A DNA stretch of 64,000 nt from Hyalella azteca (taxonomy: Eukaryota > Arthropoda > Malacostraca > Amphipoda > Hyalellidae): the NCBI RefSeq assembly GCF_000764305.2, contig NW_025941463.1, forward strand, positions 62,001 to 126,000. The letters are read 5' to 3'. Shown here piece by piece: positions 1-12,615 of the stretch; the first letter of the stretch is position 1; each line of letters starts with the position of its first letter. The notes under the pieces were generated by a model. The model did no database searches and was not told the DNA's origin. It worked only from the letters and a program-made list of their open reading frames with translations. Made by a program: the position numbers and the translations under genes.

Positions 1-3000
1 GGGCGAAAGTTATACACCTGCGTCACGATTTCATTGTAATTCGTTCGAACTGGAAGCATTTAAAAGTTTATATATTTGCAGCCTCACTCATGCATAGAGT
101 TCAGTAAAATCAGTGGATGGATCTCAACGAGTCAGCTCGATTTAAATGAAGTCAAATTCAATTTTGGCGCAATTTTGTAGCGGCCACCGCCGTCGCCAGA
201 GCAACATCGCTGCCGACGGCCTTTTTGCCCGTGAGCCTAAAGAGCTGCGCCGGCACGTGTTGAAAAACATGTGAATAACATCGGCAGCCAAGAATTTGCC
301 ATTTATAAGCCATAGGTAGAATCATCTTACAATTTATTTCGGCTACCCCTCAAATTTCAAAGATATATAAAGCAAGTGAATGATTCTTGGTAGACATTGT
401 TAATGTTAATTCATTAATATTTGCTTCAATTTGAAAATAGTTTGATTCCGAGGTCATGTCGGTAATTTTCCGAACAAAAATTCCCCCATAAAAAAATAAA
501 ATAAAGAAAATAAAAACTCCAAGAGACTCATTTATTCTAAGAAACATTCTCAGAATAAATTTGTTTTTTATATTCATATTCAGACATTCAGTCCATACTG
601 CATTAGTTCATAAGATCTGAGTTATTCATAGACAATTCATAGTCCATAGTACCCTGCAATATATCGCCGCAACTGACGAATAAGCAAAGTAGGAGGCTAC
701 TTTTGTTTCTACTACATTCTAAACAGAAATTCAGTTAGCAGCAGCTGGATATCAGCTCACGTAAGAAAACAGCAGAAATGGAACGTAATAGCGAGGAAAA
801 TAGAATATCTCATCAGATGAAGCGCTCCGGCACGCCGAACAACAGACGCCCACCTCCAAATGCTCGAAACAAAAGCTGTTCGGCCACAAAAGAGCCAGGC
901 AGCCAAACTGGCTCTCATTACTTCCATTATAAGAGCTCATTGCTCAAGAGCAGGGGATGTAAAATGCTATTACTTTTTCAAATTAAAAAAGGCCCTCTCG
1001 TTGCACTGGGGGTGACAAGCCATCATGTCGCACATAAAAAAAAAAGACTGGAAGACTTATGCTCGATTGCTCGGCTCAGTCTCGAGTCGCGGCGGTGACT
1101 GTGCAAGTAAAAATGAAACGACGTTGAGCTCAACCTATGAGGATGGGTGGTCCGGAAAATGAGACATCAAAAATGTATTGGTGATAAGATAAGTAATCTC
1201 TAGAAACTATCTCTGGCATATCAAACAATTTAACATAAAAGAATTAGTGCAATTATAAGTTCCATTTTCTGCGAAATTGAATCAATGAATTATTCAATTT
1301 ATTACGAGCAGATAATTCTATAATACCTGGGCCACTGGATGTAATTTAAGTTCATACAAGTTAAAATTACCAGGTAATCATTTTGGACGGCTGCTCAGAA
1401 CCTGAAGCTTGATTAGAGTCAACATCTGCACGTAAGAGCATGTCTACAATTAATTCCCAGCCAATGTCATTTCGGAATAAATTACTCAAGCTAAGATCCT
1501 TCCTTGAGATCCTACCAATCAAGGAAACGAGAAACTCCAACAACATGCGGGAGAGAACGAATACATCGTTGAGCTACATATATACTTGCCTACCGTAGTA
1601 TGTTTGCAAAAAATAGCTTTTCAAACAGTGATTACATCAAGAAGTTGTTTATATAAAAGTTGTCTAGACACACTAGCATGAAATTTGAGGTGCATAGACG
1701 AATTGCAGGAAAATATCGCTCGACAGAGAACAACGCAATAGTTGACAGGGAAACAATACATCGTTAGACTTGCAGGCGTTCGTTGCGAATAAGAAGAGTC
1801 GCGGCCACATCATTTGTTTGGTGTCCAGATAAAGTAATCCGTCGGAACGTGGCAGCGTTCACGACCAACATGTACGCATGCTAATCAGGTGTACGTGATT
1901 AGTCGTGAATGTTAGATAGTTCTGGTGAAATCACGTACAGGGAAGGGAGCTAAATGAGAGCCTGGTTTGCCACAACAGGAAAAGGAAGACGAAGAAGTCA
2001 GCGAAGAATCTACGATTGCTTGGAGTCGATGCAGGAGGAGGCTGTGCAATTGGCTGTTGCTCCCCTACTTTTTAATTTAGTGTGGGAGTCTCGTAATAAA
2101 TGATAGCACGAGCTGCCGCATCTCAGGAGATCTTCTACAAAGACTCGGGCTTTTCACTTCCATAGAAAAGTTCTTCTGCCTCTTTAAATGATTGAGATGT
2201 TATCGAAATCTATACTAAACAAAAGTCAACCATCATGAGTTGTAAACAACCATGTTTAACAGAAGGCAACTATGCTTACAATAATATAATCATAGGCAAG
2301 AAGCGTGTTGAGTTGACAGGTACGTAAGAATTATATACGAGCTTAGAAAGTAAAAACCCAGGATGACATGTAATTTTTTTTACTAGCGGACGCAGAAGCG
2401 AAGGTACTCGGTGTTTAAGAGTCAATTACGACTCAAATGTTGAAAATTTATCCAAAATACTACGTTTTCTTCTTGTTTGTTCTTGGCTGCGCAAACATTA
2501 AAATAGAAAGATTTTTTGAGGTACGTACGATTTTTGCTTAATATCGTACGATTAGAGTAGCTTGATATATTCGCGCGCTTGTCAATATGGAGCAGCTTGA
2601 CGTAGTATGCAGGTCCTTGCGTTCTAAATGGCTGGTGGTTGAGCCTCGAGACTTCGCTGGACGAACAAAGACAAGTGACAGCTTGCGGATGATTAACCAG
2701 AAGACCAGGACAATTAATTAAGGCTGAATTAGGGCTAGTAATGATCGTGTGTTGCGGCGACCATTGCTGTGTGTGTAATGGATAGCGGCGGACATCAGTC
2801 AAGCCAGTGCCCAATTCTATATGTTTAATGGTAAACCACATATTATAAGCGTGCTAATTCACAAATAAAATTGCAAATTCAGAATTCTTCTGGGAACGTA
2901 TACATCTCAATATAATGAAAACAGACAGAATTAATAGGAAAATTATCATCAATAATAGAGGTAATCTTATTGCTTACGTACTGTCGCCCTCTCGCCCATG

Positions 3001-3187
3001 AGTCTTAGTCGTGCGCTATTTCTCCCTGCGTGGATTTTGATGAACGCAGCGACATTTTGCAAGACAGCTTTTAGCGCCAGCGCCATCAGCGGAAACTGCC
3101 TTGATTGGCTGTTGATGCACGCCGGATATGAACGACCTGCGCGCCGCACACGAAACGCCGAACTGCTTCTTCCTGAACCGCTATAAA
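1..3187. other. AT-rich DNA without recognisable genes
   Basis: Mostly unique, AT-rich sequence. Short ORFs occur on both strands, the longest being 139 codons on the minus strand at 2422-2841, but none shows a known motif or a coding signature. The stretch 2985-3187 is richer in GC and CpG and is open on both strands, which reflects composition. Read as intron or intergenic DNA. Confidence 0.5.
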
Positions 3188-3241
3188 GTGCGACGCTTCG
3201 AGCACTCGACGTCGCACCGAGCACTCGACGTCACACCGAGC
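3188..3241. repeat. 19-bp minisatellite, left half (family R1)
   Basis: Tandem units of about 19 bp with core GAGCACTCGACGTC emerge from unique DNA on the left and are cut off by an adapter palindrome at 3242. The right half of the same array, running out into unique DNA, lies at 11809-11869. The two are probably one array split by misassembly. Confidence 0.85.
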
Positions 3242-3279
3242 CTGTCTCTTATACACATCTAGATGTGTATAAGAGACAG
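3242..3279. other. Nextera mate-pair junction adapter (artefact)
   Basis: A perfect 38-bp palindrome made of CTGTCTCTTATACACATCT followed by its reverse complement. Each half is the 19-bp Tn5 mosaic end used in Nextera libraries, and the back-to-back form is the mate-pair circularisation junction. It joins the R1 minisatellite (left) to the unrelated R3 minisatellite (right). It is library sequence, so the join is unreliable. Confidence 0.97.
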
Positions 3280-3420
3280 GGTCGGCTTAGGGCTGGGGTA
3301 GGGTCGGCTCAGGGCAGGCGCGGGGGTAAGGTCGGCTTAGGGCTGGGGTAGGGTCGGCTCAGGGCAGGCGCGGGGGTAAGGTCGGCTTAGGGCTGGGGTA
3401 GGGTCGGCTCAGGGCAGGCA
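3280..3420. repeat. 50-bp G-rich minisatellite, right half (family R3)
   Basis: Nearly three identical 50-bp units containing GGTCGGCTCAGGGCAGGC and GGGCTGGGGTAGGG, ending in unique DNA near 3421. The left half, with its decayed edge, is at 14510-14700 in the same orientation. The plus strand carries several GGG runs close together and could form G-quadruplexes. Confidence 0.9.
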
Positions 3421-3984
3421 GTGGCGGCACGAGAGCCAGAGGTTAGCAGCAGGGTTAACACGGGCTCACCAGAGGTTACGAGGTTGAAACTTATGCAAGC
3501 TTCTGCTGAAAACGAGAGCACCGCCGTTACCTTCGTCTTGGCCTGACAAGGTCAATCGTCCAATGCAAGCCCGCACGATAAAATCTCGCTCGTTACAGTC
3601 AATGTATTCAGTTGAACGTGGCCGATCCAATTCCATTATTTGTGTAGAATAGATTGAGTTTAAATTCAAGTCATACGTTGCAGGGGCTTAATACCTTTTA
3701 TTGTCAGCCACCTGTGATGTAAAGGAAAAATTACGGTCAGTAGGCTTGTCTGTGTGATGGTCTATGGACCGGTGAAATCGAACTTCAATAGATGAATGTC
3801 AAAATTATGTATAAACACTTGTAAGTGGGACTTTCGTGGTAGGACGTTACTCTCTGCAAGCGTTAAATCCAAATAACTTGTTTTAATCCAAACTAGCTGG
3901 AATAAAAACTTAATCGAGACAGAAGTTATTTGATATTTTCCCCTCAATGCGGCATCGTCACGCTGATATGTGCTTGTCGAAGGT
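3421..3984. other. Unique DNA, no gene seen
   Basis: No ORF with recognisable content, no repeat and no RNA gene were found. This is the right flank of the R3 minisatellite. Confidence 0.4.
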
Positions 3985-4680
3985 TATTGTGAGAAAAAGA
4001 GAAACACAGATAAAGAGGGGAGCGAAGCGAAGACAAAGAGAGCGAGAAAGAAGTAAATACAAAGCAATGGAGAAACGACAAGTACGCGAGAAGACAGGGG
4101 AGAAGTCATGGGACGAAAATACCTCGTGAAGAACTGAGCAGAGGATGCGCGTGCGAGGCATAAAGGTGAAAAAATTCCGAAATGAATAGGAATGATGCCG
4201 AAATGATGCTGAGAGGCAGATTTAGAGATAAGGGAAAATGATATTATTCGATATCAAAGGGGGAAGAGATACGAAGGGAAGAGAGAGAGACGAGAGTGGG
4301 AGATAGACTGGAAAAATGTTATGAAAAGTAGGTAGTGAGAGAGAGAGGAGTGAGAGCGATGAGAGTGTGAGGTGGAGGGGAGAGAGGGGATGAAGAGGGA
4401 GTCAAGAACCGGTTGGTGTCGTGTGGCGGGCACGCGGAAGGTCAAAGAGGGGGCAGAGTGGGAGAGATGGAAGGGGAGGGATGTGGAGAAGAAGAGACGA
4501 GTGGGGAGGTGTGAAGGAGGCATGAAATGGGGAGGCAGAGGAGGGAGGAAGGAATTGGGGAAACGTAGGAATTAAAGAGAAATTACAAAGGAATTACATA
4601 AGAAAGGAATTACAGAGAAAAAAGAGTGAGAGAAGAAATTGGGGAGGGAGTGCTAAAGGGATGTGGTCGAAGGATATAAG
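3985..4680. repeat. Purine-rich (GA) low-complexity tract
   Basis: The plus strand is strongly purine-biased over roughly 700 bp, full of GAGAGA, AAGAAA and GGGGAG words without a fixed unit. Open frames here (for example S/L/P/H-rich on the minus strand at 4254-4523 and R/K/G-rich on the plus strand at 4372-4575) are by-products of the composition. Such homopurine tracts can form triplex DNA. Confidence 0.8.
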
Positions 4681-5307
4681 AAAATCCGTAATAATCTTCA
4701 CAACCCGTGATAGTGACAATGAAACATCAAACTTCCACCCTGGACATCAAAGATCATTATATTGTCAACGGCGTACAGCAACCGCTGATAACTCAAGGCC
4801 GTACACAGCTTAGTCTGGTTCATTGTATACCTTGGTGAACTTGGTAAGCGTTCGCCTCTGAAACCTCCACATGTGCTACGGTAACATTGGTAAGTGTTTC
4901 GGGAACATTTTTCAACGTTTCGGACGTAGCAGTCCCAGGCCACGTTGATGTGTAGCAAAATTATAAATAAATATAGTAGCAAATAAGGGACCAGCAATGA
5001 TGGACCTGCACAGTACTTACTGTGCCTATATATTGGGGGAAGTTTACTGGAACATGCACTTGATTGCTGCGGTATAAAATGACACTGTTAATAAAACTCT
5101 ACGACGCAAGCACGTGATAATGATAAGGCCAGAAAGTAATCGTAATCGTATTAAGAAGACGGAGCGACATCCGATGTGCTAAAATATAATCCGTTGATAA
5201 CGACAGTAACGTAAGAAACATGATCACCTGCCGCTCTTTAGAAGACTCGTGTTATGTAGAATATAAAACAAGATGGCCAACGACGTTCCGGTGTAATTAT
5301 AACGCAC
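4681..5307. other. Unique DNA, no gene seen
   Basis: AT-rich with no supported gene. A weak splice-like pair on the minus strand (5021-5066) was considered and set aside. Confidence 0.4.
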
Positions 5308-5690
5308 AAGATGTGATCGCCTTATTTATGACACAATTATGACGCAGAAAATGTGGCCTCCTTGTGACACAATAACGCAAAAAAGATGTGATCGCCTTAT
5401 GACATAATAGCGCATAATAGTAATGACCGCTTTATGACAATTATAACTTAGAAGAGATGACCGCTTTATGACACAATTATGTCGCAGTAGTTGTGACGCC
5501 TTATGACACATTTATAGCGCACAAGATGTGACCGCCTTATGACTCAATTATTAAGGCAGAAGATGTGACCGCCTTACGACACATTTAGAAAGTACAAGAT
5601 GTGACCGCCTTATGACTCAATTATTATGGCAGAAGATGTGACCATCTTATGACGCAATTATGGCGCAATTATGACGCAATTATGGCGCAG
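5308..5690. repeat. Degenerate ~37-bp tandem repeat
   Basis: About ten diverged units built on GATGTGACCGCCTTATGAC followed by a variable CAATTATGGCGCA part. Unit length drifts, and the last units shorten to a 14-bp form. The ORF at 5326-5511 on the minus strand is repeat-derived. Confidence 0.85.
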
Positions 5691-8600
5691 CCTATACCGT
5701 CATTTCAATGCACAGGTTATAGGCGCAGCTGCCAGCAGCTAAAAGGCAGGCGCAAAAGTGGACTCATTCATCAAGCAAATGCCCGTCAAATTCATACAAG
5801 GAGCGATACATCGCAAGTCCAGGAAGTGACGTTCGTGAACTGGGCAATGGATGGCAAACTGCCACTCCGGTGATAGTTTAATATCCATACTAAGGAGAGA
5901 ACTTGCCATTCTTGCCGGTGTGGCAGTGAAAGACAAAAGCCACTGTGCGCTGGCTCAACCATGATGAACTTTGATGAAAAAATGTTGCGCTTGATCCAGT
6001 TACAAAGAAATTCTCAACTATCTTCTTTAACAACAAAGTCGTTTGAAGAGCGTTCCTCTATACAAAGGGATAAAATAAATTATAAATCTTAATTTTTGTA
6101 TCATTCGAGCTAAAAGGTTCATTGAACAGGTGAATATGCTACGTTAATTCTAAATTTTCCAGTTTCTACTACCGACTCCGAAGCAGTAGCTGTGAGGTAC
6201 GGAATTCAAACCAGGATTCAACGTTCACTAATCAATGAGAGTTGTAACTACGTTGGTAGACTAAAAAGGCGATAACTGCCGGCATATTATAGCCATCGTT
6301 AACACTTTGACAGTTATAATCATACGTTAGGGTAATAATAACAGTCGCGCGATGCTATTTGACAATCCAGGCTATAATTAAAGCTCATCTTTTGATTGGG
6401 ATGCTTTCGCTAACGAGGCGAGTGGCTAGTTGCTTCCAATTGGATGATTAAAAATACTCAGGGGAAACTTAAATAATAATATTTTGGCGGTTTATCGGTG
6501 GCCGCTGATGTCCGAAAGTCGGCCTCCCTTCTCCACATCTGATTTGTAATAAGTCGGTATTTTGATTACAGAGAAAAGCTCACGAGCGCAACGCAAAAAT
6601 TTCAGTCATTCTCTGATGGCCGTTACACTGAAGCAAGCGTCTAGTAACTCAGTGAACTTTATTGAAACGCTTTTTACGAAGAGGCGATTCGATATCAACT
6701 AGATGGTTCTTCAAAAATGAACAAAAAAAATTCACATTGCAGTCCACGCTGAGCAAAAAATAATTTGATGTTTTAAATTAGAACACAGAAGTAAAAACGT
6801 GCATAAATGTATTCTTGAAGAATCATTCACATTATATTTAACTTATTAAATGCAGTGTTAATTGTTTGCTTCTGCAAAATCATTTGGATCGACGAAAAAT
6901 ATTGCGACAAGCTTCAGACTTTTCGAATTTCCTGAAATAATTCAGAAAGTTAAGGACATAAATTGGGAAATTATTGATGGCTTGGAACGCATGAAATCCT
7001 TTCAACTTGGTAATTAAATTGGGGAAGAAATATTTCATTTTCCACACTGCCATTGAAGAAAACATAACATGCTATACACAAATTGATTTAGGAAATGATA
7101 AGGTTTTCTTCTTATGGATCAAACTAGGAACACGATGCCAGGGAGCAATGAAGTGTGAAATAGCTGGCTGAGTGATGGAATTATGAGATTAATCTATCCC
7201 TATTAACTGATAAATGTTACAAGTTGAACTAAATTGCTGGGCAATCTTAGAGCAATTATGCTTTCATGAGTGAATACGAATAAAAAATTGCACAAAAGAT
7301 AAACTTACGATAATTACTACACATAAAAATCTTAACCCATAAGATAGTCACAACGGATGGTCACACTTGTCGATATTTCCTTATTTACGTATGGGTGATG
7401 CAGCCAAGAATTTAGTTCACTGCACACTTTCTAAAGAACAAGTTTATACGTTCTAAGTACAATAATATAATTTTGCCCAGTCTTTTACTATATCAATTAA
7501 AAATAGCTTGAAAGCTTTCATCACGACGTAAACGAAGTGTGGATGTGGAGCGAATTGCAATGCATTTTGCGTGTCCTTCTTCCATATTTGTATCAACTTA
7601 ATTATTTAATGTTAATATATTTCACGTTCAACCGTAGTTTTCGTGTAATGGTTTAATAAGAATATAATAATTTTGAATTCAAAGCCACGACAACCAATGA
7701 AAAAAATTTCTGTCTATAAATTTTTCCAATTTACGTAAATTACGAAAAAGATTTGATTTCTAGTGGAGAATTAAATATAATACAAATGACTGGCTGCTTC
7801 ATTGGTTCTCCTAACTAAATATATTTAAACTAAAATAATACATTAACGGTGAATATTCTTTACCAATCAAAATTTTGAAATGTGGAATTTTATGTTATGA
7901 CATTTGTTTGCCTCATGTAGACAAGGTCAAGACCACAAGCGATGGCAGGGATAGATGTTGTACAGAAGACAGGCTGCCCAGCGAACCTGTGATGCCGCTA
8001 CTCCGGCGTGTAAAAACCCGCTTGACGCCATCACTTCCTGTGGCACCAACACGCCGCTAAATGATGGCTGTGATCCATGTACGACACGCGCCATGTCGCC
8101 GCGGGAGAGCAATCCAAGAATTTTTAGAATTAAAATTTATGGAAATGCGATTTATTAGGAGCGTGTAGCCACGCCGACTTACTTTTGGTCCTTTAAAAAA
8201 AAAGAGAAACTGACAGTGCATTGCCATGATATTGATTTTCCATTGACAACTAACATTAAGGAAACGCTAAGAATATATTTTTATAATAAGTAAATTATAG
8301 TTCGGAATAAGACGCTCACAAATATCTTATACATACAATTTTGTTCACAAACTCGGGGCAAGTCTTGTCCAATGCCGCGTCAAGTGCAGGACGCCTTAAC
8401 GACATCCACCCCAGCGTCTCGCCCGCCCCAATACCTGCTTTATTCATCAGGGGGCGGGAGGCCGTAAGAGCAATGCTCGCTAGATCATCACGAGTTCATG
8501 AATGAACTCATTGAGCAGCTTAGCTTGTACACCCCTTGCATGCTTAGCTCCTCGCTCGCCAGTTAGCATTCAGAACTTCAAGCAATGAGCAAAAAATAAA

Positions 8601-9554
8601 ACAATGAGCAAAAAATCAACCGCACGGATAATCCTGACCAGCAACTTGTGTGGTGGCTACATGAATTGTATACAGCATTAGTATTATCTGGAGAGTGCGT
8701 TTATAAATAAGACTTCGAAACAAGCCTACGTTGAACTTCTATTACATTATTTGTTCGGGAAGAATGTCAGCTTGTTGCATAAGTCACACCCCTCATTTTG
8801 GAAGCATGAAACTGGATTTTTGTATATGATATATGCTAGCAGATAAGGACGGCCCGGGATCGATGATCCTTGCAATTTTAGTATCCCGTTATCACGACTC
8901 CCATCTTCCTAAATCCTGTTAATTAATTATAATAAATATACAAATGCTAATTGAAAAAACCCAAATGTATGTATTCAAACCTAGATTTTACGTGCAAGAT
9001 TACGGTCCCATGCATTATAATCTCGTTTCAAAATTTTAAAATCTGGTTTGCGTTTTTTGAATGATATTCGTATGCAAATATTTTGAAATCAAATTTCAGG
9101 TATGGTCCGATCCTTTCCTGCCAACTTTGCAATGCCTTTCTGTTCTCCCACTAGAAATAAATTTTCAGATCCAGGTAATATCCCGACACGATAAGCATCC
9201 TGGATACGCGCCCCAACAGCCCCCGATATATTCGCGGTGCCAGACTATAAACACAAACACAAACTCTGATAAATATACATCCATAATTTGTGTAACTTAA
9301 TACCAACATAGTAATTGAAATTAGCTCAAGAAGCATTTATTCTGCGAGCTCAATATAAATAAAAAAATTATAGGCTAGTGATGTCAATGCCCATGCAGGC
9401 ATTGAAAGCGTGATCCATCGTGCAGCACAATATATGAGGTACTGTGCGCATAATTAAAAAGTTTGTTTCAACACGGGTGGTTATTGGCCAGAGAATTCGT
9501 CAATTTAAATATATTGTCAATTATTATATTGACATTAGTGGATCAAAATGCAGG
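5691..9554. other. AT-rich DNA without supported genes
   Basis: Nearly 4 kb of mostly unique sequence. Two patches with more GC (7900-8110 and 8355-8560) contain only short ORFs on both strands with no motif. No tRNA cloverleaf, repeat array or transposon ends were recognised. Probably intronic or intergenic. Confidence 0.45.
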
Positions 9555-9630
9555 TTCAAGGGAGTAATATCACTTTATTAACGACGTTTCGAATGTAACG
9601 ACATTCATTTTCAAGTTACAGGAAGCATTG
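9555..9630 (-). repeat. Possible retroelement tail fragment
   Basis: On the minus strand the segment reads AATGTCGTTACATTCGAAAC then GTCGTTAATAAA. A short inverted repeat followed by GAAACGT and an AATAAA-like end is often seen near the 3' ends of Penelope-like and related arthropod elements. A weaker look-alike lies near 43120-43155. No ORF accompanies it, so this is a tentative match by memory of a motif only. Confidence 0.25.
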
Positions 9631-9740
9631 AATACAGAAATTTTGATTGAAATAAGTACATGATACAAGTAAATAGGATACAACACGAAAATTTGGAACC
9701 ATGAAAATACTTCTTCTTTATAATCATACATTATAAACAT

Positions 9741-9770
9741 CATACTTCTTAATTATAATTAAGAAGTATG
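9741..9770. repeat. Perfect 30-bp palindrome
   Basis: CATACTTCTTAATTA is followed directly by its exact reverse complement, with no spacer. It is very AT-rich and lies in otherwise unique DNA. It could extrude as a cruciform. No flanking target duplication was found that would make it a transposon remnant. Confidence 0.9.
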
Positions 9771-10454
9771 AACCTCGATGCAGCATTGCATAAATGTACC
9801 AAATAATATATATCAGCTATTGCTAAAATCATACATTTAAGAAAATAAATTGTGCAATGTCACTACTCAAATACATAAACTGAGCAAAATAAATGAAATT
9901 TCTTTTTTTATCAGCATAAAAAGAAGATCCAGGACCGTAAATAATGAATGACCAAATTATGTCTCTAAGGTCACGACTGTATGAAGAATAAAAAAACAGA
10001 ATAAATTCTCAATAAAAGAACTACAGTAAATGCAACGAGCTTTTTTCTACAGGTTCAGCAAAACCATTTCTCCACAAGTAAATATGAGACTTACTCCATT
10101 CGACCGCTCAAGAACTCCCTCAAACTTTTTTTAAGGGCAATATTGATTCAGGCTTGTATCTTGAATACTGTGAATATTACGGGCCTGACAGTAATTAATT
10201 ACTCGATACTTTGATACCGTAAACACTCCCATAATTTTCTGTATGTTTGTCTGAAAATCTACGTCATTATAAATTGCATTCAAGGTTTGACAGTTATTAT
10301 TACGTTGGGCATTCAAATGCACTTCATATAATTTAAAATCAGGAACATATCACTCACGCAAGATTGCATACCACTCAGTGACCACTGATACAACGGTTAA
10401 TATTCATAATACCTTATCTTAATATTCAAATATTCAACCACTTCCTTTCATTGA

Positions 10455-10646
10455 GACCGCGGCAAGGCGCCAGAAGCCGTGGTGCTTCTGCTCCAGCTTC
10501 AGATAAAGAATATTAATTTTTGCGTTTTCTATTCATAAGAACATAATCCATTGAATATATATGTTCCTTCAGCTTCAGATAAAGAATATTAATTATTGCG
10601 TTTTCTATTCATAAGAAGATAATCCATTGCATATATGCTGCTGTAG
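10455..10646. repeat. Dispersed repeat with internal 76-bp duplication
   Basis: Starts with GACCGC and a small hairpin, CAGAAGCCGTGGTGCTTCTG (10471-10490). Two tandem 76-bp copies follow, each with GCTTCAGATAAAGAATATT and a Y-rich TTTTCTATTCATAAGAA part. A related single copy is at 20522-20620, sharing the hairpin exactly. In the corrected block order these two copies lie less than about 2 kb apart, either side of the R2 array. Confidence 0.75.
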
Positions 10647-10780
10647 GATGCGTGGACCGGACGGCGAGATCTCGTCCGGTTGCTGATGGCTGAGCTGAGG
10701 TCCGCACTGCTGAGTGCGGCACGCGGCGTGCAATGAACCTGAGAGGCGCCCTGTGTCGGCACCCTGCGACGTGCGCCTGT

Positions 10781-11170
10781 TGTGGTGCTGCTAGTGGTGT
10801 TGTGGTGGTGCTGGTAGTGGTGCTGGTGGTGCGGTGGTGCTGGTAGTGTTGCTGGTGGTGTGGTGGTGGTGGTGTTGTGGTGGTGTGGTGGTGCTGCTGC
10901 TGGTGTTGTGGTGGTGCTTTGATTGTGTTGCTGGTGGTGCTTTGATTGTGCTGCTGGTGGTGTTGTGCTGGTGCTTTGATTGTGTTGCTGGTGGTGTTGT
11001 GCTGGTGTTTTGCTTGTGTCGTAGAGGGTGTTGCTGGTATTGTTGTGGCGTTTTGATTGTGTTGCTGGTGGTGTTGCTAGTGTTTTTGGTGGTGTTTTGG
11101 TGGTGTTCAGCTGAGGTGGCGAAGTTCTGGTGGTGTTGTGGGTGTTTATGTAGTGTGCTGTAGCGCTATT
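10781..11170. repeat. TGG/GTTGTGG-rich minisatellite
   Basis: The plus strand consists of GTGGTG, GCTGGTG and TTGTGTTGCTGGTG words in imperfect units. It produces a 203-codon open frame on the minus strand (10589-11200), rich in His, Thr, Gln and Pro, and a Val/Leu/Trp/Cys-rich frame on the plus strand. Both are low-complexity by-products, and I do not call a gene. Confidence 0.85.
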
Positions 11171-11416
11171 GAGGTGCTGGTGGTGGTGCACTAGCTCCAT
11201 TAATGTATCGTCGCATCACAGCACCGTGCTACTGCATCGCAGTGATGCAGTGTCAGTAAGACCGTACATTATTATAACTCATTAAAAACTAGGTATGAAT
11301 TTACGGGAGTGGTAATCGAGCGGCGGTTCTGCTGCCACTAGCTGGCCGAGCTAAGAATCCTGATTCCTCTGAGCAGGATTCCAGCCTCGGTCCTGCGTTG
11401 GTATTACTGTTGTTGC

Positions 11417-11468
11417 TGCCGTTGTTGTTATCACCGATGTTGTTATCACCGATGTTGTTATCACCGAT
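11417..11468. repeat. 15-bp tandem repeat, three copies
   Basis: GTTGTTATCACCGAT is repeated three times, followed by diverging sequence. Confidence 0.85.
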
Positions 11469-11740
11469 ACATCACTGATCGTGATGCAGTTGCTGATGGC
11501 ACTAATGATATTACATACGATTTCTCTACTTATACTATGATAAAAACCTTCGATCGTGAGTTGTGAATGATTTTTCTTCAAAATTTACTGATTTTTGTAA
11601 TTCATACAATATATAAAGTATAAATTGGGCATCAGTAAGAAATAATGGAAGAAAATTCAAATGAAACTTGACCTTCCCTCGGAGAATTACTGCAGATGGA
11701 CCCGCTAATTGTGGCCCAGAGACGAATAGTGGCGGAGTCC

Positions 11741-11808
11741 AATATATTGTACGCGTCCATGAGGTCGCATTATATTGTACGCGTCCATGAGGTCGCATTA
11801 TATTGTAC
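11741..11808. repeat. 28-bp minisatellite, left half (family R2)
   Basis: Units of 28 bp with core TTGTACGCGTCCATGAGGTC. The array emerges from unique DNA on the left and stops abruptly at about 11808, where family R1 begins without any spacer. Its right half, ending in unique DNA, is at 20286-20339 directly after an adapter palindrome. Confidence 0.9.
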
Positions 11809-11869
11809 AACGTCGCACCGAGCACTCGACGTCACACCGAGCACTCGACGTCGCACCGAGCACGTCGCA
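11809..11869. repeat. 19-bp minisatellite, right half (family R1)
   Basis: Three units matching 3188-3241 (core GAGCACTCGACGTC), then unique DNA from about 11870. The R2|R1 boundary at 11808/11809 is one of two false joins proposed here that carry no adapter. Confidence 0.9.
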
Positions 11870-12615
11870 AAAAGCGTATTATAAAAAAAGCTTCTTAGTG
11901 AATCATCGCCCTTCAAGCATTTCCATGAACAATGATTCTCAATATCACGTCAAATGTTTTGGGCAAATTTCTGTCTCGCGCCGTCGGCAGTCAGCGTTAC
12001 TTCAATAATTTTCTGTGGTACAAAATATATGATTTAATTGGAAGAGTGAAGTAAAGGTGCGTGCGTGTGTTCCTTGGGGGTCTGTGCAGTACACCCTGCC
12101 ATGTTTGTCGAACAAACAATTTGGAACTAAATTATAACAAGAAATTCGCAGATCCGGTTGAATACGAATGACTGGAAATTTAAAGTTTTCAGCTGTATCA
12201 CGCGTGTCATTTGCACTCTTTCCACCGTTATCATGCGTATGAAATTAAATTAACTCCTACATTGAACAAACTTATGAACGACGGCTAGATGTAATGAGGA
12301 AATATCTGCGGCATCCTAACGGAGAAATTGTAAATAGATAATAGCGGATTGCCAACTCAGGAGTTATGCTAAAACGAAAATAGTTTATTAGGGTTTTCGG
12401 TGAATCACAAATAGTACTCTTTAGCTCTGCGAAAGTCATTTACTTGCTACCATCGGTTACATCAGACGGCATCACCTCGATGGTTCTGGTTAAATTGCAC
12501 ATGACGATGACAGACGCTTACTATTACATGCTCTGTTGTAACTTTTTTGGAAGACTATACAAAATTATATGAATTGACAAGCATCGAAATTATGCGTCTC
12601 GCGAATTCTGGCAGC
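11870..12615. other. Unique DNA, no gene seen
   Basis: AT-rich, with no ORF of note, no repeat and no RNA gene. Confidence 0.4.

Noticed and set aside
2422..2841. 139-codon minus-strand ORF
   Set aside because: No recognisable domain or start context; composition unremarkable.
3242..3279. A repeated palindromic element as a novel mobile element or regulatory inverted repeat
   Set aside because: Sequence is exactly the doubled Tn5 mosaic end of a commercial mate-pair library; all copies are identical apart from a missing first base at two sites.
5021..5066. Minus-strand candidate mini-exon with GTAAGT donor
   Set aside because: The acceptor lacks a good pyrimidine tract and the interval is open in two frames; too weak to call.
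9100..9174. Plus-strand candidate exon (TTTCAG acceptor, CCAG-GTAATA donor, 75 nt open)
   Set aside because: Signals are moderate and no related exon, conservation or phase partner was seen; expected by chance in this much DNA.
10589..11200. 203-codon His/Thr/Gln-rich minus-strand ORF
   Set aside because: Low-complexity translation of a TGG-rich minisatellite; the opposite strand is open as well.
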